Shown here one piece after another: positions 25,420 through 33,706 of a stretch of DNA of 64,000 nt. This DNA comes from Sporobacter sp963663605. GTDB lineage: Bacteria > Bacillota > Clostridia > Oscillospirales > Oscillospiraceae. The DNA lies in NCBI GenBank assembly GCA_963663605.2, contig CAXXVF010000002.1, positions 1,922,001 through 1,986,000 on the forward strand. Direction: 5' to 3'. The notes under the pieces are model-generated. The model searched no databases, was not told where the DNA came from, and saw nothing but the letters and a program-made list of their open reading frames with translations. Each line of letters begins with the position of its first letter. The first letter of the stretch is position 1. Both the position numbers and the translations under genes were made by a program.

Positions 25420-25520
25420 AAAATCCCTATATCTTGCGATACAGGGATTTTGATGGTGGGTCTGGGGGGGGGGGGGGGGGGGTTGTGTTCACCATTTTGC
25501 TAATTATAGTCAGGAGGGAT
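25420..25520. repeat. repeat-family copy with hairpin and 19-base G tract
   Basis: A hairpin AAAAATCCCT.TATC/GATA.AGGGATTTT (25420-25451) is followed by TGATGGTGGGTCTGG, a run of 19 G (25464-25482), then TTCACCATTTTGCTAATTATAGTCAGGAGGGAT, which matches 8600-8655. The G run is unique in the window. Confidence 0.6.
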
Positions 25521-25630
25521 TCAAATATTAGTTACATCGTCCGACATAATTATTTTTAGACGGATATAGTTGTTTTTTTAGTAGGGTCCTAGTTTTGTAG
25601 AAGCCAATAACGAACAGGACCAAAACTTAA

Positions 25631-25789
25631 GCGGTATTTTATCCATCTGCATCATATGGAAACATGACAGGCAACGCTCACTTAAGACCAAGCTGGATCA
25701 AGTACTTGTTACACAGGCAGAAGCTGATTGATGTTGAAGGAATTCATTTTTTAAAGAATAACCCTACCCCGAAGCATAAACTGGACTAA
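25631..25789 (+). pseudogene. short protein remnant, unknown family
   Basis: The frame is open from 25631 with ATG at 25664 and reads M-T-G-N-A-H-L-R-P-S-W-I-K-Y-L-L-H-R-Q-K, ending P-K-H-K-L-D-stop. It has no ribosome binding site. It looks like the tail of a larger protein; I cannot name the family. A 9-bp stem (ACCCCGAAG/CTTCGGGGT) overlaps its end. Confidence 0.3.
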
Positions 25790-25872
25790 ATTCAATACTT
25801 CGGGGTGTGGCTCATATGGAGTTGGCGTAGGGTGGGTATTTCACAGATAGGCTAACTCCATCCCGATGATAT

Positions 25873-27216
25873 CTATTTTCGCCCGGCTAGCGCCTCGTCC
25901 AGAGGTTTACCGGCGGCAGCACGATATTTGTTGTCCAGAGTATTCACATTGGCGGGCTTGAAGAGCAAGGCCAGAATAACGCTAATCACCCCGCTGATCC
26001 CGACAAAGATAAAGGTTGCGGAGGGATCGGGGAACCCTTTGGAAAAGAGCAGCATGGCCACGACCATCGGTCCGAAAGCAGAAAGCAGGCTAGCCACAGG
26101 ATTTACGCGGGCAAAAACACTAGGAAAATCCTCAATGCGCCAGTACTGCACGGCACCGGAAACCGTGAAATTGGATGCTGCGCCCATGAAAACGGCAAGG
26201 CAGGCCAGCGCAATCAGCATAGTCGGGAAGCTACCGATCAGGCCAAAAACACCAGAAACGACCATCAGTGTCGTCGCTATGATAAGGGCTCTTTTGGTAC
26301 CGAGTTTCGTGTCAATCATGCCGAGTACCCAGCTACCGAGACAGGCTACAACGGCAATACCGAGCATGATCATACCGAACTCCTTTGAATTGGACGCGTA
26401 GCCATAAGAGCCGATGATGGAAACAGTCTGTGTCATCATGCCGATGGAGGTCATGAGCAGCAAGCCCATGGGGATGGTTAAGCACCAGAACGAACCGCTC
26501 CTGAAGGTGTTGCCCAGCGTCCAAACGGTGGTCTTCTTGTTCTCGATCTCCCTTTCCATCATGGCTTTGGCGACTTCGGGTGTTAAGCTCTTGTCGTTGT
26601 CTCGATAAGCGCCGACCTGCTCGGGATAATCCTTAACGAAGATGCCGCCTATGAGCAGCCCGACACATCCGAGAATGAAATACGGCAGATAACCGCCGGC
26701 AACATCGGGCCTGCCAATTGTTTCCATCTTTGAGAACACGCTTGTGGCGAAGGCGGAGAGCAGCGCGTTTCCGATCGGGAACGCAAAGGTCACAATACCC
26801 ATCACCGTGCCTTTTCTGCGCGGGAACCACTGACCGACCAGAATACCAATCGTAAAGGTGCACCAGATCGTGACGATAAAACACTCAAGGAAGTAAGAAA
26901 CATGCCATAGCGTCAGCATCGTAGGCGGAATGAGCATAACGCCCAGCGCAAAAACCATTGATATAACGCCTAAAATTATGCCCAAGACTTTGATGTTCTT
27001 AACTTTACCTATGTTGCGTGAAAGAATGAGCTGCGTTGCGATGCCTAGGACCTGAGCGATCGTGTAGATCGTTGAGACTGTCTGCTGTCCGCCGTACATA
27101 TCAGCCAGCGCGTTCATAGGCCAATTAGTAAATGCAACAAATGTCAGGAAAGCAATGAACTGATAGATAATTAACATCCACCCGCGAAAACCAAAATTAA
27201 TGTTTTTCTTTTGCAT
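25873..27216 (-). CDS. MFS transporter (oxalate/formate antiporter-like)
   Basis: 447 residues with about 12 hydrophobic segments and the MFS loop 2-3 motif in the form VLGIATQLILSRNIGKVKNIK. It belongs to the OFA-type family of organic-anion carriers (GQWFPRRKGTVMGIV). It is the last gene of the phloroglucinol-type catabolic operon, so it may import an aromatic acid or polyphenol breakdown product or export an acid end product (inference). A ribosome binding site AAGGAGATAG lies before the ATG. Gap to the preceding lyase gene is 65 bases. Confidence 0.85.
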   Translation of the reverse strand: MQKKNINFGFRGWMLIIYQFIAFLTFVAFTNWPMNALADMYGGQQTVSTIYTIAQVLGIATQLILSRNIGKVKNIKVLGIILGVISMVFALGVMLIPPTMLTLWHVSYFLECFIVTIWCTFTIGILVGQWFPRRKGTVMGIVTFAFPIGNALLSAFATSVFSKMETIGRPDVAGGYLPYFILGCVGLLIGGIFVKDYPEQVGAYRDNDKSLTPEVAKAMMEREIENKKTTVWTLGNTFRSGSFWCLTIPMGLLLMTSIGMMTQTVSIIGSYGYASNSKEFGMIMLGIAVVACLGSWVLGMIDTKLGTKRALIIATTLMVVSGVFGLIGSFPTMLIALACLAVFMGAASNFTVSGAVQYWRIEDFPSVFARVNPVASLLSAFGPMVVAMLLFSKGFPDPSATFIFVGISGVISVILALLFKPANVNTLDNKYRAAAGKPLDEALAGRK

Positions 27217-27281
27217 AAGCTATCTCCTTTTCTTTATTTGCGCTACTATCCGAGGTTATGGATTTACATAAGCTCGAACAG

Positions 27282-28136
27282 TTACGTCCTTTGCGGTATG
27301 CTTAGAATTTCTCTGGCTTCTGCCGATGTCGCCGTTTCACAGCCGAATTCCTCAATGACATGTCTGGCTCGCACGACGAACAGCATGTTGCTCGCGGCAA
27401 GGACGCCTTTTTTATACATGATGTTGTCCTCCATGCCGACGCGTATATTCCCGCCCAGCGCAACCGCCGCGTACAGGATTTCCATAGCGCCCGCGCCGAC
27501 GCCGAACGCCGACCAGGTCGAGCCCGGCGCAACCGCGTCCATCGTTTCTTTCATGAACACGAGGTTTTTCACCGACGCTTTGATTCCGCCAGCCACGCCC
27601 ATACAGAACTGGAAATGACACGGCGTTTTCAATATTCCCTTCTTGATGTAATATCCGGCGTTGTAGATCATGCCGGGATCGAACACCTCGATTTCCGGCT
27701 TGACGCCCGCTTCCTGCATCATCATGCCAAGCTTTTCGAGAAACTGCGGATTGTTCTCAAAGACGGCGTTGTGCTGCCAGTTCATCGTTCCGCAGTCATA
27801 CGACGCCATTTCCGGCTTCAATTCGTAAAATGGCCGCAGCCGGTCCTCCTCCTTCAGATTCACGCCGCCCGAGGTCGTGATATTGAGGATGATGTCGCAG
27901 TCCTTATGCGCCCGGACCAGCCGGACCGTCTCCTCGAACTTCTCAAAGACCATCGCCGCCTTGCCCGCGTCGTCGCGGCAGTGGATGTGCGCGACCGCAG
28001 CGCCTTCTTTCCAGCAGTTGTAGATCTCTTCGGCGATCTCATGCGGCTCGATGGGCACGTTGGGCGTGTTCTCCTTCGTCGGCCACGCGCCTGTTGTTGC
28101 AACGGTAATTATACGCTTATTTTTCAGTGCTTCCAT
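27282..28136 (-). CDS. BKACE (DUF849) beta-keto acid cleavage enzyme, candidate triacetate acetoacetate-lyase
   Basis: 284 residues from ATG 28136 (CTGAGGTT upstream); a longer frame overlaps the cyclase gene. Signature stretches are ITVATTGAWPTKENTPNVPIEPHEIAEE, AAVAHIHCRDD with metal-binding His-x-His, and GIKASVKNLVFMKETM. BKACE enzymes are Zn-dependent and transfer the acyl part of a beta-keto acid to acetyl-CoA. In Clostridium scatologenes a BKACE, triacetate acetoacetate-lyase, completes phloroglucinol breakdown; the neighbouring genes match that pathway here. The substrate assignment is inference from context. Confidence 0.82.
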   Translation of the reverse strand: MEALKNKRIITVATTGAWPTKENTPNVPIEPHEIAEEIYNCWKEGAAVAHIHCRDDAGKAAMVFEKFEETVRLVRAHKDCDIILNITTSGGVNLKEEDRLRPFYELKPEMASYDCGTMNWQHNAVFENNPQFLEKLGMMMQEAGVKPEIEVFDPGMIYNAGYYIKKGILKTPCHFQFCMGVAGGIKASVKNLVFMKETMDAVAPGSTWSAFGVGAGAMEILYAAVALGGNIRVGMEDNIMYKKGVLAASNMLFVVRARHVIEEFGCETATSAEAREILSIPQRT

Positions 28137-28146
28137 ACCGGCAACC

Positions 28147-29085
28147 TCAGATACAGCCGCCGTAGGTGTAGGTCCGGTCGGGCACATCATTCAGGTCGTC
28201 CTCGTCGATCTCGGCCACGCAGCGCGCCATAGAACCGTCGCCCATGTACCAACGCAGCGGGAAGCAGTAGAAACGGAACCGCTTGCCCGACACCTTATCC
28301 AGATCGCCGCCCAGATTCTCGACGCCGACAATGCCGTGGCCCAGCATCTGCTTATGGCAGGGTTCCCATGTGCCCCAGCAGCCGATCGCTTCCAGATCGC
28401 CGAATTTTTCGTCGTAAGCTTTCTTACCGTGGATTTCTATGTACAATTCCTTATCGAATTCGGCATATGCTTCTTCACCGAACAATTCGATGTACTCTTC
28501 AGTAATCGGCTTTCCGGACGCTCCTACCAGGTTCATACGGGTCATGCCATTGTTGCCCATTGCGGTGTGGAGTGGGTGATCCAACGCCTGACTGTCCATA
28601 GCCACGCACTTGACCTTATGCTCAACGAACCATTTCCCCGCCTCGACGCCGGTACCGCAGGAATAATGATAATATTCTTTGCTGTCGTCAAATTTGCGGT
28701 GCATACCCGTATTCAGGCAAAGAATCATGCCCTCCAGCTCGCCCGGTTTGATACCGACTTTTTCGCACGCGGCTTCAAGATTCTTCGGGCCGATCAGTCC
28801 CCAGCGCTCGATTTCGATCGGCAGGCAGACGGCGTCGCCTGTGTAGGCGTCGACGGGCATCTCATGGGTATAGCGCGCTCTTTTGCCGTCAAACTCGATC
28901 TCCATAACGTGACGCGGCGCGTCGCAGTGCGTACCCGTGTGCTGAACGCACGTGATCTTCTGCGTCAGCACACCGCCTTTCGCCATAGTATGATTATTAT
29001 CAATCACCGGCTTGTCAAAATACGGCCAGCGGGGAATTTCCGCACTAAAAGGATGTGTCAAATCAATAAATACTTTTTTGCCCAT
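28147..29085 (-). CDS. cyclase-family metal-dependent hydrolase, candidate dihydrophloroglucinol cyclohydrolase
   Basis: 312 residues of the kynurenine-formamidase/cyclase family: start FIDLTHPFSAEIPRWPYF, then the metal motif HTGTHCDAPRHV (about 50-60) with His and Asp ligands. The family performs Mn2+ or Zn2+-dependent ring or amide hydrolysis. In the known clostridial phloroglucinol pathway the ring C-C bond of dihydrophloroglucinol is cut by a Mn2+-dependent cyclohydrolase. The match to that step rests on the flanking SDR, hydroxyacyl dehydrogenase and BKACE genes. Gap to the upstream gene 17 bases. Confidence 0.78.
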   Translation of the reverse strand: MGKKVFIDLTHPFSAEIPRWPYFDKPVIDNNHTMAKGGVLTQKITCVQHTGTHCDAPRHVMEIEFDGKRARYTHEMPVDAYTGDAVCLPIEIERWGLIGPKNLEAACEKVGIKPGELEGMILCLNTGMHRKFDDSKEYYHYSCGTGVEAGKWFVEHKVKCVAMDSQALDHPLHTAMGNNGMTRMNLVGASGKPITEEYIELFGEEAYAEFDKELYIEIHGKKAYDEKFGDLEAIGCWGTWEPCHKQMLGHGIVGVENLGGDLDKVSGKRFRFYCFPLRWYMGDGSMARCVAEIDEDDLNDVPDRTYTYGGCI

Positions 29086-29102
29086 AATTATTTCCTCCTG
29101 TA

Positions 29103-30041
29103 TTAAGACTTCGATTTGTCATACAGCATTTTAATCAGATACGTATTGAGTCCGTCCCTGACCGCCTGCATCTCCGCAGGCGTCCAGCTGCGCAGCCCCT
29201 TCCCTGTTTTGAAACCGAGATTGCCGCCGCTGCGAAGGTCTTCCAATAACGGCGATGGCCGTCCGGAAGATTCCAGGTGCTGCAGTATGTAGTCGTGGAT
29301 ATTGTAAGTCAGGTCCAAGCCCACCATATCCGCATTTTCCAGCGGGCCAAGCTGCGGCAGCCGAAGGCCGAAGGAATACTTGACCGCCTCGTCCACCGTC
29401 TCCGCATCCGCGATGCCGTTTTCGACAATCGATATAGCTTCCCGCCACAAGGCGTGCTGCATCCGGTTTGCGATAAAGCCGGGCACGTCTTTCCGGCACA
29501 GGACAGGCTTTTTGCCCGCCGACTTTAAAAGCGCCATCACCGTCCGGGCTGTCTCGTCGCTCGTGGCGTCGGACTTTACGACTTCCACAAGCGGGATCAG
29601 GTGTGCCGGATTCCAGAAGTGGGTCCCTGCAAAACGCTCGCGGCAGCGAAGCTCTGCGCTGATCTCTGACGGGCTCATGACAGATGTGTTCGTGCAGAAG
29701 ATCGCTTCCGGAGAACACAAAGCCTCCAGCTTTTTAAACGTCTCGCGCTTGACCGCCATATCCTCGAATACGGCTTCGATGACAATATCCGCGTCTTTTA
29801 CGGGCCTGCTGTTCATATCCGTCGTAAAGACAATGCGCTCCAGCCGGTCCTCAAGCTCTGATGCGGTGATTACGCCATGCTCGACAAGCTGCCTGGCGTT
29901 ATTGCGGATGCCCGTCCGGATGTCCTGATCGGCGATGTCCGTCACCGCGACGGTGATGCCCGGGTTGGCCGTCAGGACAAAGGCAATGTTCTTGCCCATC
30001 ATCCCCGCGCCGACAACGAGCGCTCTTTTAATTTCTTTCAT
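29103..30041 (-). CDS. 3-hydroxyacyl-CoA dehydrogenase-family enzyme, candidate 3-hydroxy-5-oxohexanoate dehydrogenase
   Basis: 312 residues from ATG 30041 (AAAGGGG upstream). N-terminal NAD-binding GAGMMGKNIA at 11-20, catalytic region THFWNPAHLIPLVEVV (His in the HFWNP motif) and DVPGFIANRMQHALWREA; C-terminal helical domain. No CoA-specific context genes are present, so oxidation of a free hydroxy-oxo acid, as in clostridial phloroglucinol degradation, is plausible. Family certain, substrate inferred. Confidence 0.83.
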   Translation of the reverse strand: MKEIKRALVVGAGMMGKNIAFVLTANPGITVAVTDIADQDIRTGIRNNARQLVEHGVITASELEDRLERIVFTTDMNSRPVKDADIVIEAVFEDMAVKRETFKKLEALCSPEAIFCTNTSVMSPSEISAELRCRERFAGTHFWNPAHLIPLVEVVKSDATSDETARTVMALLKSAGKKPVLCRKDVPGFIANRMQHALWREAISIVENGIADAETVDEAVKYSFGLRLPQLGPLENADMVGLDLTYNIHDYILQHLESSGRPSPLLEDLRSGGNLGFKTGKGLRSWTPAEMQAVRDGLNTYLIKMLYDKSKS

Positions 30042-30066
30042 AGTACGCCCCTTTTTTGTTTCGGCG

Positions 30067-30849
30067 TCAGTTGCCCCAGTATCCGCCGTCGGCCGCATAG
30101 TTGGACGCCGTAAAGAAGTCCGACGCCTCCGAGGCGAGGAATATGGCCATGCCGATAAAGTCCGCCGGCTCGCCCAAGCGGCCGATTGGCAGGCGCTTGA
30201 GGAAATTCTGGTAGACGTTGTCGTCGTGGAACATCCATTCCGTCAGATCCGAGCGGAAGACCGTCGGGTTAAAGCTGTTGACCTGAATGTTGTACTGCCC
30301 GAGGTCGCACGCCAGCGACTGAACCATCAGGTCCACCGCACCCTTTGACGTCGAATAGCCGGTGTAGCCTTTCATGCCCATCTTGCTGCGCGCCGAGGAC
30401 GTGATGACGAGTTTGCCGCCCTTCCCCTGCTTAACCATCTGCTCGGCCACGTATTTCGACAGGAGATAGACGCTCTTCGTATTGGCGTCCATGACCCGCT
30501 GCCATTCGGCCAGAGACTGTTCCAGAACGACCTTAGCCGCATTGAACCCGTGGCAGGCGCACAGAATATTGATCTCGCCGTATGTATCAACGGCGAATTT
30601 GACGATCTTCATAACGTCGTCCTCGTCTGTTGGGTCCGCAGCGATGTATGCGCAGTCGCATCCTGCAGTTTTCATATCTTCGGCAACCTTCTGCAGCTTT
30701 GTTTCGTTGCGTGCCGTCAGGACCACCTTCGCTCCCGCCAGGCCGTATCCGGCCGCGACGACGCTTCCCAGCGCGCCCGACGCGCCCGTCACTATCGCGG
30801 CTTTATCCCTTATTGAAAACAGATTATCCACATAGTTTTTACTGACCAT
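30067..30849 (-). CDS. short-chain dehydrogenase/reductase, candidate phloroglucinol reductase
   Basis: 260 residues, classical SDR: TGASGALGSVVAAGY cofactor motif near 18-32, catalytic Ser in VITSSARSKMG, Tyr-x3-Lys as YSTSKGAVDLM. Phloroglucinol reductases of Eubacterium oxidoreducens type are NADPH-dependent SDRs of this size. The position between a phloretin-hydrolase-like gene and a cyclase-family hydrolase fits that role; other keto-reductions cannot be excluded. Its start overlaps the stop of the flavoprotein gene by 1 base. Confidence 0.82.
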   Translation of the reverse strand: MVSKNYVDNLFSIRDKAAIVTGASGALGSVVAAGYGLAGAKVVLTARNETKLQKVAEDMKTAGCDCAYIAADPTDEDDVMKIVKFAVDTYGEINILCACHGFNAAKVVLEQSLAEWQRVMDANTKSVYLLSKYVAEQMVKQGKGGKLVITSSARSKMGMKGYTGYSTSKGAVDLMVQSLACDLGQYNIQVNSFNPTVFRSDLTEWMFHDDNVYQNFLKRLPIGRLGEPADFIGMAIFLASEASDFFTASNYAADGGYWGN

Positions 30850-32525
30850 TAGTTACTCCTTTCCGGCTTGACCGGCCATTTTTCGTACGGCACGTCTTCC
30901 GTACTGAGCACCATTTCGCCGTCCTTGTTTTGCACGATTATCCACTTCAGCCATCCGTTGTTGTCCATTTCCGGATAATCCTCTCGGAGAAACCAACCTC
31001 TCGACTCCTTGCGCATATCGGCGGCTTTGAACTGCATTTCAGCTGACAACACCATGGCTTCTGCTTCATGGCAGGCAAGTAGATCATGGAAGTCAACGGC
31101 CTTCATCATTTTTGATAGCTCCTTGGCCTTTTCAACATAACGCATCGCGATGGCAATGCGGTGCGCGCTCATATAAACCGACTGTTCGACAGGGCCGATA
31201 GCTTTTTGAACAAATCGGATCACATCCTTGGCTTCACAGCCATCCGTCCGCTCAAGCGGTGCGTAAATACGTTCGGCGGCAGCCAATATCTGCTTTTCGT
31301 CTGCCAAAGGTTTCTCAATCCGAGCTGTTTCCACAGCGCATTGTGCACAGACAATCCCGGCAAAAACAGCATTTAATATACCTGAACCACGGTTTCTTCC
31401 CGGTGGCGCGGGTACGGCGCCGGGGGCTGCGGAACCACAGTAGCTGACATCGCCAATTGCAAAAAGGCCGGATATCGTCGTTTGCATATCATGGCCCACC
31501 TTAACAGGCGACTGCTCACCAATGAGCATCGGGCAAACTATCATATCCTGATCTACTCTGGCTGTACTCTCCGCGTTCAACTTCCAGAACCGCTGCCCGT
31601 ACGGGCGGTCCCACACGCCAGCCAGACCCCCGCCGGGGCCTTCTTCTCTTTTGATAATAATCGGCCCCATGTTGGCTGCAATCTGGTTATACCATTCCGA
31701 AATTGCCGTACTGCTGATATCCGGCTCGGGGCTCGTACGGAAGTTTTTCGTGATGTGCTCGCCGTTTTTGTTGTACATAAAATTCTCGCCGAAAACAACC
31801 TCTTGGTGGCTACGAACCTTGACAAGCTGTGCAAAATTACCAAACTCGGGATTGCGCATCTCGGCACCCGCCCGATAGGCCGCCGCGATGCCATCGCCCC
31901 GGCCACTGCTCCACATTGATCCAATCCTGTAGTTCTGACTTCCCGTCGCCAGCACAACGGCCTTAGCATTAAATGTATAGAATGTTCCGTCCAGGATGCT
32001 GTAACCGACGGCACCGGCTATATAACCGTCTGATGTCAACAGGTCAGCCACTGTGACCTTGTCTATTATTTTCACGCCTTTTTTTTCGGCTGTCTGCCGC
32101 ACTTTGAGCGTAATGTCGAGATCAACGCCGATCATAGCCGTCATGGGGCCCGTCGGGATAACCTGATAGCTTCCGTCCTCCCGTTTTGGAAGCCTCGCGC
32201 CCCATTCTACCAGCTTATCTAGCATCTGATGGTTCATAGAGACATACTTTTTCATTAGATCCTGATCACCCAGGAAGCATCCGATCGCGTTTACGTGATA
32301 GGCTGCAAAATCCTCCGGATTCATGCGGTCCAGCTCAAAATATTGCAGGACACCGCCGCCCTTGTTGGCTTTCCCTGAATACCCGGACGTTTGCTTCTCC
32401 ACAAGCAGGACATCTAAATCCGGATTGATTTCTTTAATCGAAACCGCCGCCGTCAATCCGGCAATGCCTCCTCCGATAATAAGCACATCGGCGCTGTAAT
32501 TCTCACGACCATATTTCAGTTCCAT
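30849..32525 (-). CDS. FAD-dependent oxidoreductase (fumarate reductase / AprA-like flavoprotein)
   Basis: 558 residues. FAD-binding dinucleotide motif DVLIIGGGIAGLTAAVSI at 13-30, second FAD motif NAKAVVLATGSQNYR near 190, and C-terminal helical region as in succinate dehydrogenase/fumarate reductase/APS-reductase alpha subunits. The next upstream gene encodes a small two-cluster ferredoxin, as in AprAB. It likely exchanges electrons between ferredoxin and an organic substrate, possibly reducing a double bond in a flavonoid or aryl intermediate. This gene pair is not part of the described clostridial phloroglucinol core set. Substrate unknown. Confidence 0.82.
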   Translation of the reverse strand: MELKYGRENYSADVLIIGGGIAGLTAAVSIKEINPDLDVLLVEKQTSGYSGKANKGGGVLQYFELDRMNPEDFAAYHVNAIGCFLGDQDLMKKYVSMNHQMLDKLVEWGARLPKREDGSYQVIPTGPMTAMIGVDLDITLKVRQTAEKKGVKIIDKVTVADLLTSDGYIAGAVGYSILDGTFYTFNAKAVVLATGSQNYRIGSMWSSGRGDGIAAAYRAGAEMRNPEFGNFAQLVKVRSHQEVVFGENFMYNKNGEHITKNFRTSPEPDISSTAISEWYNQIAANMGPIIIKREEGPGGGLAGVWDRPYGQRFWKLNAESTARVDQDMIVCPMLIGEQSPVKVGHDMQTTISGLFAIGDVSYCGSAAPGAVPAPPGRNRGSGILNAVFAGIVCAQCAVETARIEKPLADEKQILAAAERIYAPLERTDGCEAKDVIRFVQKAIGPVEQSVYMSAHRIAIAMRYVEKAKELSKMMKAVDFHDLLACHEAEAMVLSAEMQFKAADMRKESRGWFLREDYPEMDNNGWLKWIIVQNKDGEMVLSTEDVPYEKWPVKPERSN

Positions 32526-32539
32526 TGTTTCAATCCCCC

Positions 32540-32785
32540 TTAGAGATAACTGTCAAATGTCTGCAGAAGCTTCTCGCTATCATAGTCCGGCAGAACTTCG
32601 ATGCAATTTTTCTTACAGACGGATGCACAGTAAAAACAATGCTCACAGTCTTCAATGTACTTGAAAATGGGCTGTTTTTTCTCCGCATCCCAACGGATCA
32701 CATCGACAAAACATGCCTTGTAGCATAATTTGCAGCCGATGCAGTTTTCCGGATTATAGTGTATCTGATGCCTGGTGTCGATCAT
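32540..32785 (-). CDS. 2x[4Fe-4S] ferredoxin (AprB-like)
   Basis: 81 residues. Two cluster motifs: C-I-G-C-K-L-C-Y-K-A-C (residues 16-26) and C-E-H-C-F-Y-C-A-S-V-C (about 47-57). It probably shuttles electrons to or from the flavoprotein encoded 14 bases downstream. Confidence 0.88.
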   Translation of the reverse strand: MIDTRHQIHYNPENCIGCKLCYKACFVDVIRWDAEKKQPIFKYIEDCEHCFYCASVCKKNCIEVLPDYDSEKLLQTFDSYL

Positions 32786-32799
32786 GCTCGCACGCTCCT

Positions 32800-33603
32800 T
32801 TAAAAATTATCCCGCTCCTCGGGAAAGATTTTCGGCAGCAGGGCCGCCAGATTTGTAAATTCCTTGATGTTGTGCAGGTTCAGCGCGCGCAGCGGAAACT
32901 CCGGGAAACTGACGCCGTCCGGAAGGACCTTGATAAGCTTGCCCTTCTGGACACCGCAGCCCATCCAGAACCGTGTGCGCAGCTCCACACCGCCCTCAAT
33001 CTCGCGGACGAAGTGGCACATGATCGTGCCGGGCTTGCCGTCCGGCCCAAGGCCGTGGGCGCACACGATAGTCGCGCAGGCGCTCGTTCCGATTTTGGAT
33101 ACGTCGAAGCCGAGGTCACCCGGGTTCTTGAAGTTGATGATAATATTCTCCGGCCCTGTACCGACATCCTCGTAGACGAGGTGCGTGGTGTCCCAGTACC
33201 GCTCTTTGTAAGACAGCATCGGATTTCTGCCCTTTTCTTTTTGCTGGGACTCGGCGCGGTAATGATCGTACGGATCCCAGATCGTATAGCGGAGATTATC
33301 CAGGCCGTGCCATGCAAACCACCAATCGAACATCTCGGCGGTCACGCCCGGCATCTTGACGAGGTTTGAGATATATCCCGTGCCGTCCGGCATGACGCAG
33401 TAGCCGATCTCCTCTTCGAAATAACCCGGATCAAACAGGCGGTTGCGCTCTGATGCCGGAAGCGCTTTGGACGGGTCCATAGGCCCCCTGAGCACTTTTT
33501 CATAATGCTCCGGCGGCGCTTCGACCATATCTGCCAGATAATATTTAAAATATGATTTTTTCTTGTCCTCTTCCGTAACGGGTACTTTCTGATGTTCCTG
33601 CAT
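32800..33603 (-). CDS. DAPG/phloretin hydrolase-family protein
   Basis: 267 residues that match the PhlG/phloretin-hydrolase fold family: YCVMPDGTGYISNLVKMPGVT, a tryptophan-rich MFDWWFAWHGLDNLRYTIWDPYDHY stretch and a region with His and Glu that bind zinc (HYRAES; EDVGTGPENIIINF). These enzymes cleave the C-C bond between an acyl group and phloroglucinol, for example phloretin to phloroglucinol and phloretate. First gene of the operon, behind a promoter at 33672-33700. It gives the strongest clue that the operon serves acylphloroglucinol or flavonoid breakdown. Confidence 0.8.
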   Translation of the reverse strand: MQEHQKVPVTEEDKKKSYFKYYLADMVEAPPEHYEKVLRGPMDPSKALPASERNRLFDPGYFEEEIGYCVMPDGTGYISNLVKMPGVTAEMFDWWFAWHGLDNLRYTIWDPYDHYRAESQQKEKGRNPMLSYKERYWDTTHLVYEDVGTGPENIIINFKNPGDLGFDVSKIGTSACATIVCAHGLGPDGKPGTIMCHFVREIEGGVELRTRFWMGCGVQKGKLIKVLPDGVSFPEFPLRALNLHNIKEFTNLAALLPKIFPEERDNF

Positions 33604-33628
33604 AAAAACGATTCCTTTCCGAAAAATT

Positions 33629-33700
33629 AAGCCCCGATCACTTTGTACATAATGACCGAGGCTTATAAAAAATATTAACTTGTATAGGCATATCTGTAAA
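33629..33700 (-). promoter_or_regulatory. promoter and leader hairpin of the catabolic operon
   Basis: Minus strand TTTACA (33700-33695), 17-base spacer, TAATAT (33677-33672). The predicted start is followed at once by a hairpin (33664-33629, AAGCCTCGGTCA/TGATCGGGGCTT) and TTTTT, then the ribosome binding site. The hairpin may end lysR transcripts or attenuate the operon. The promoter lies against the lysR stop codon at 33707. Confidence 0.6.
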
Positions 33701-33706
33701 ATTCAT

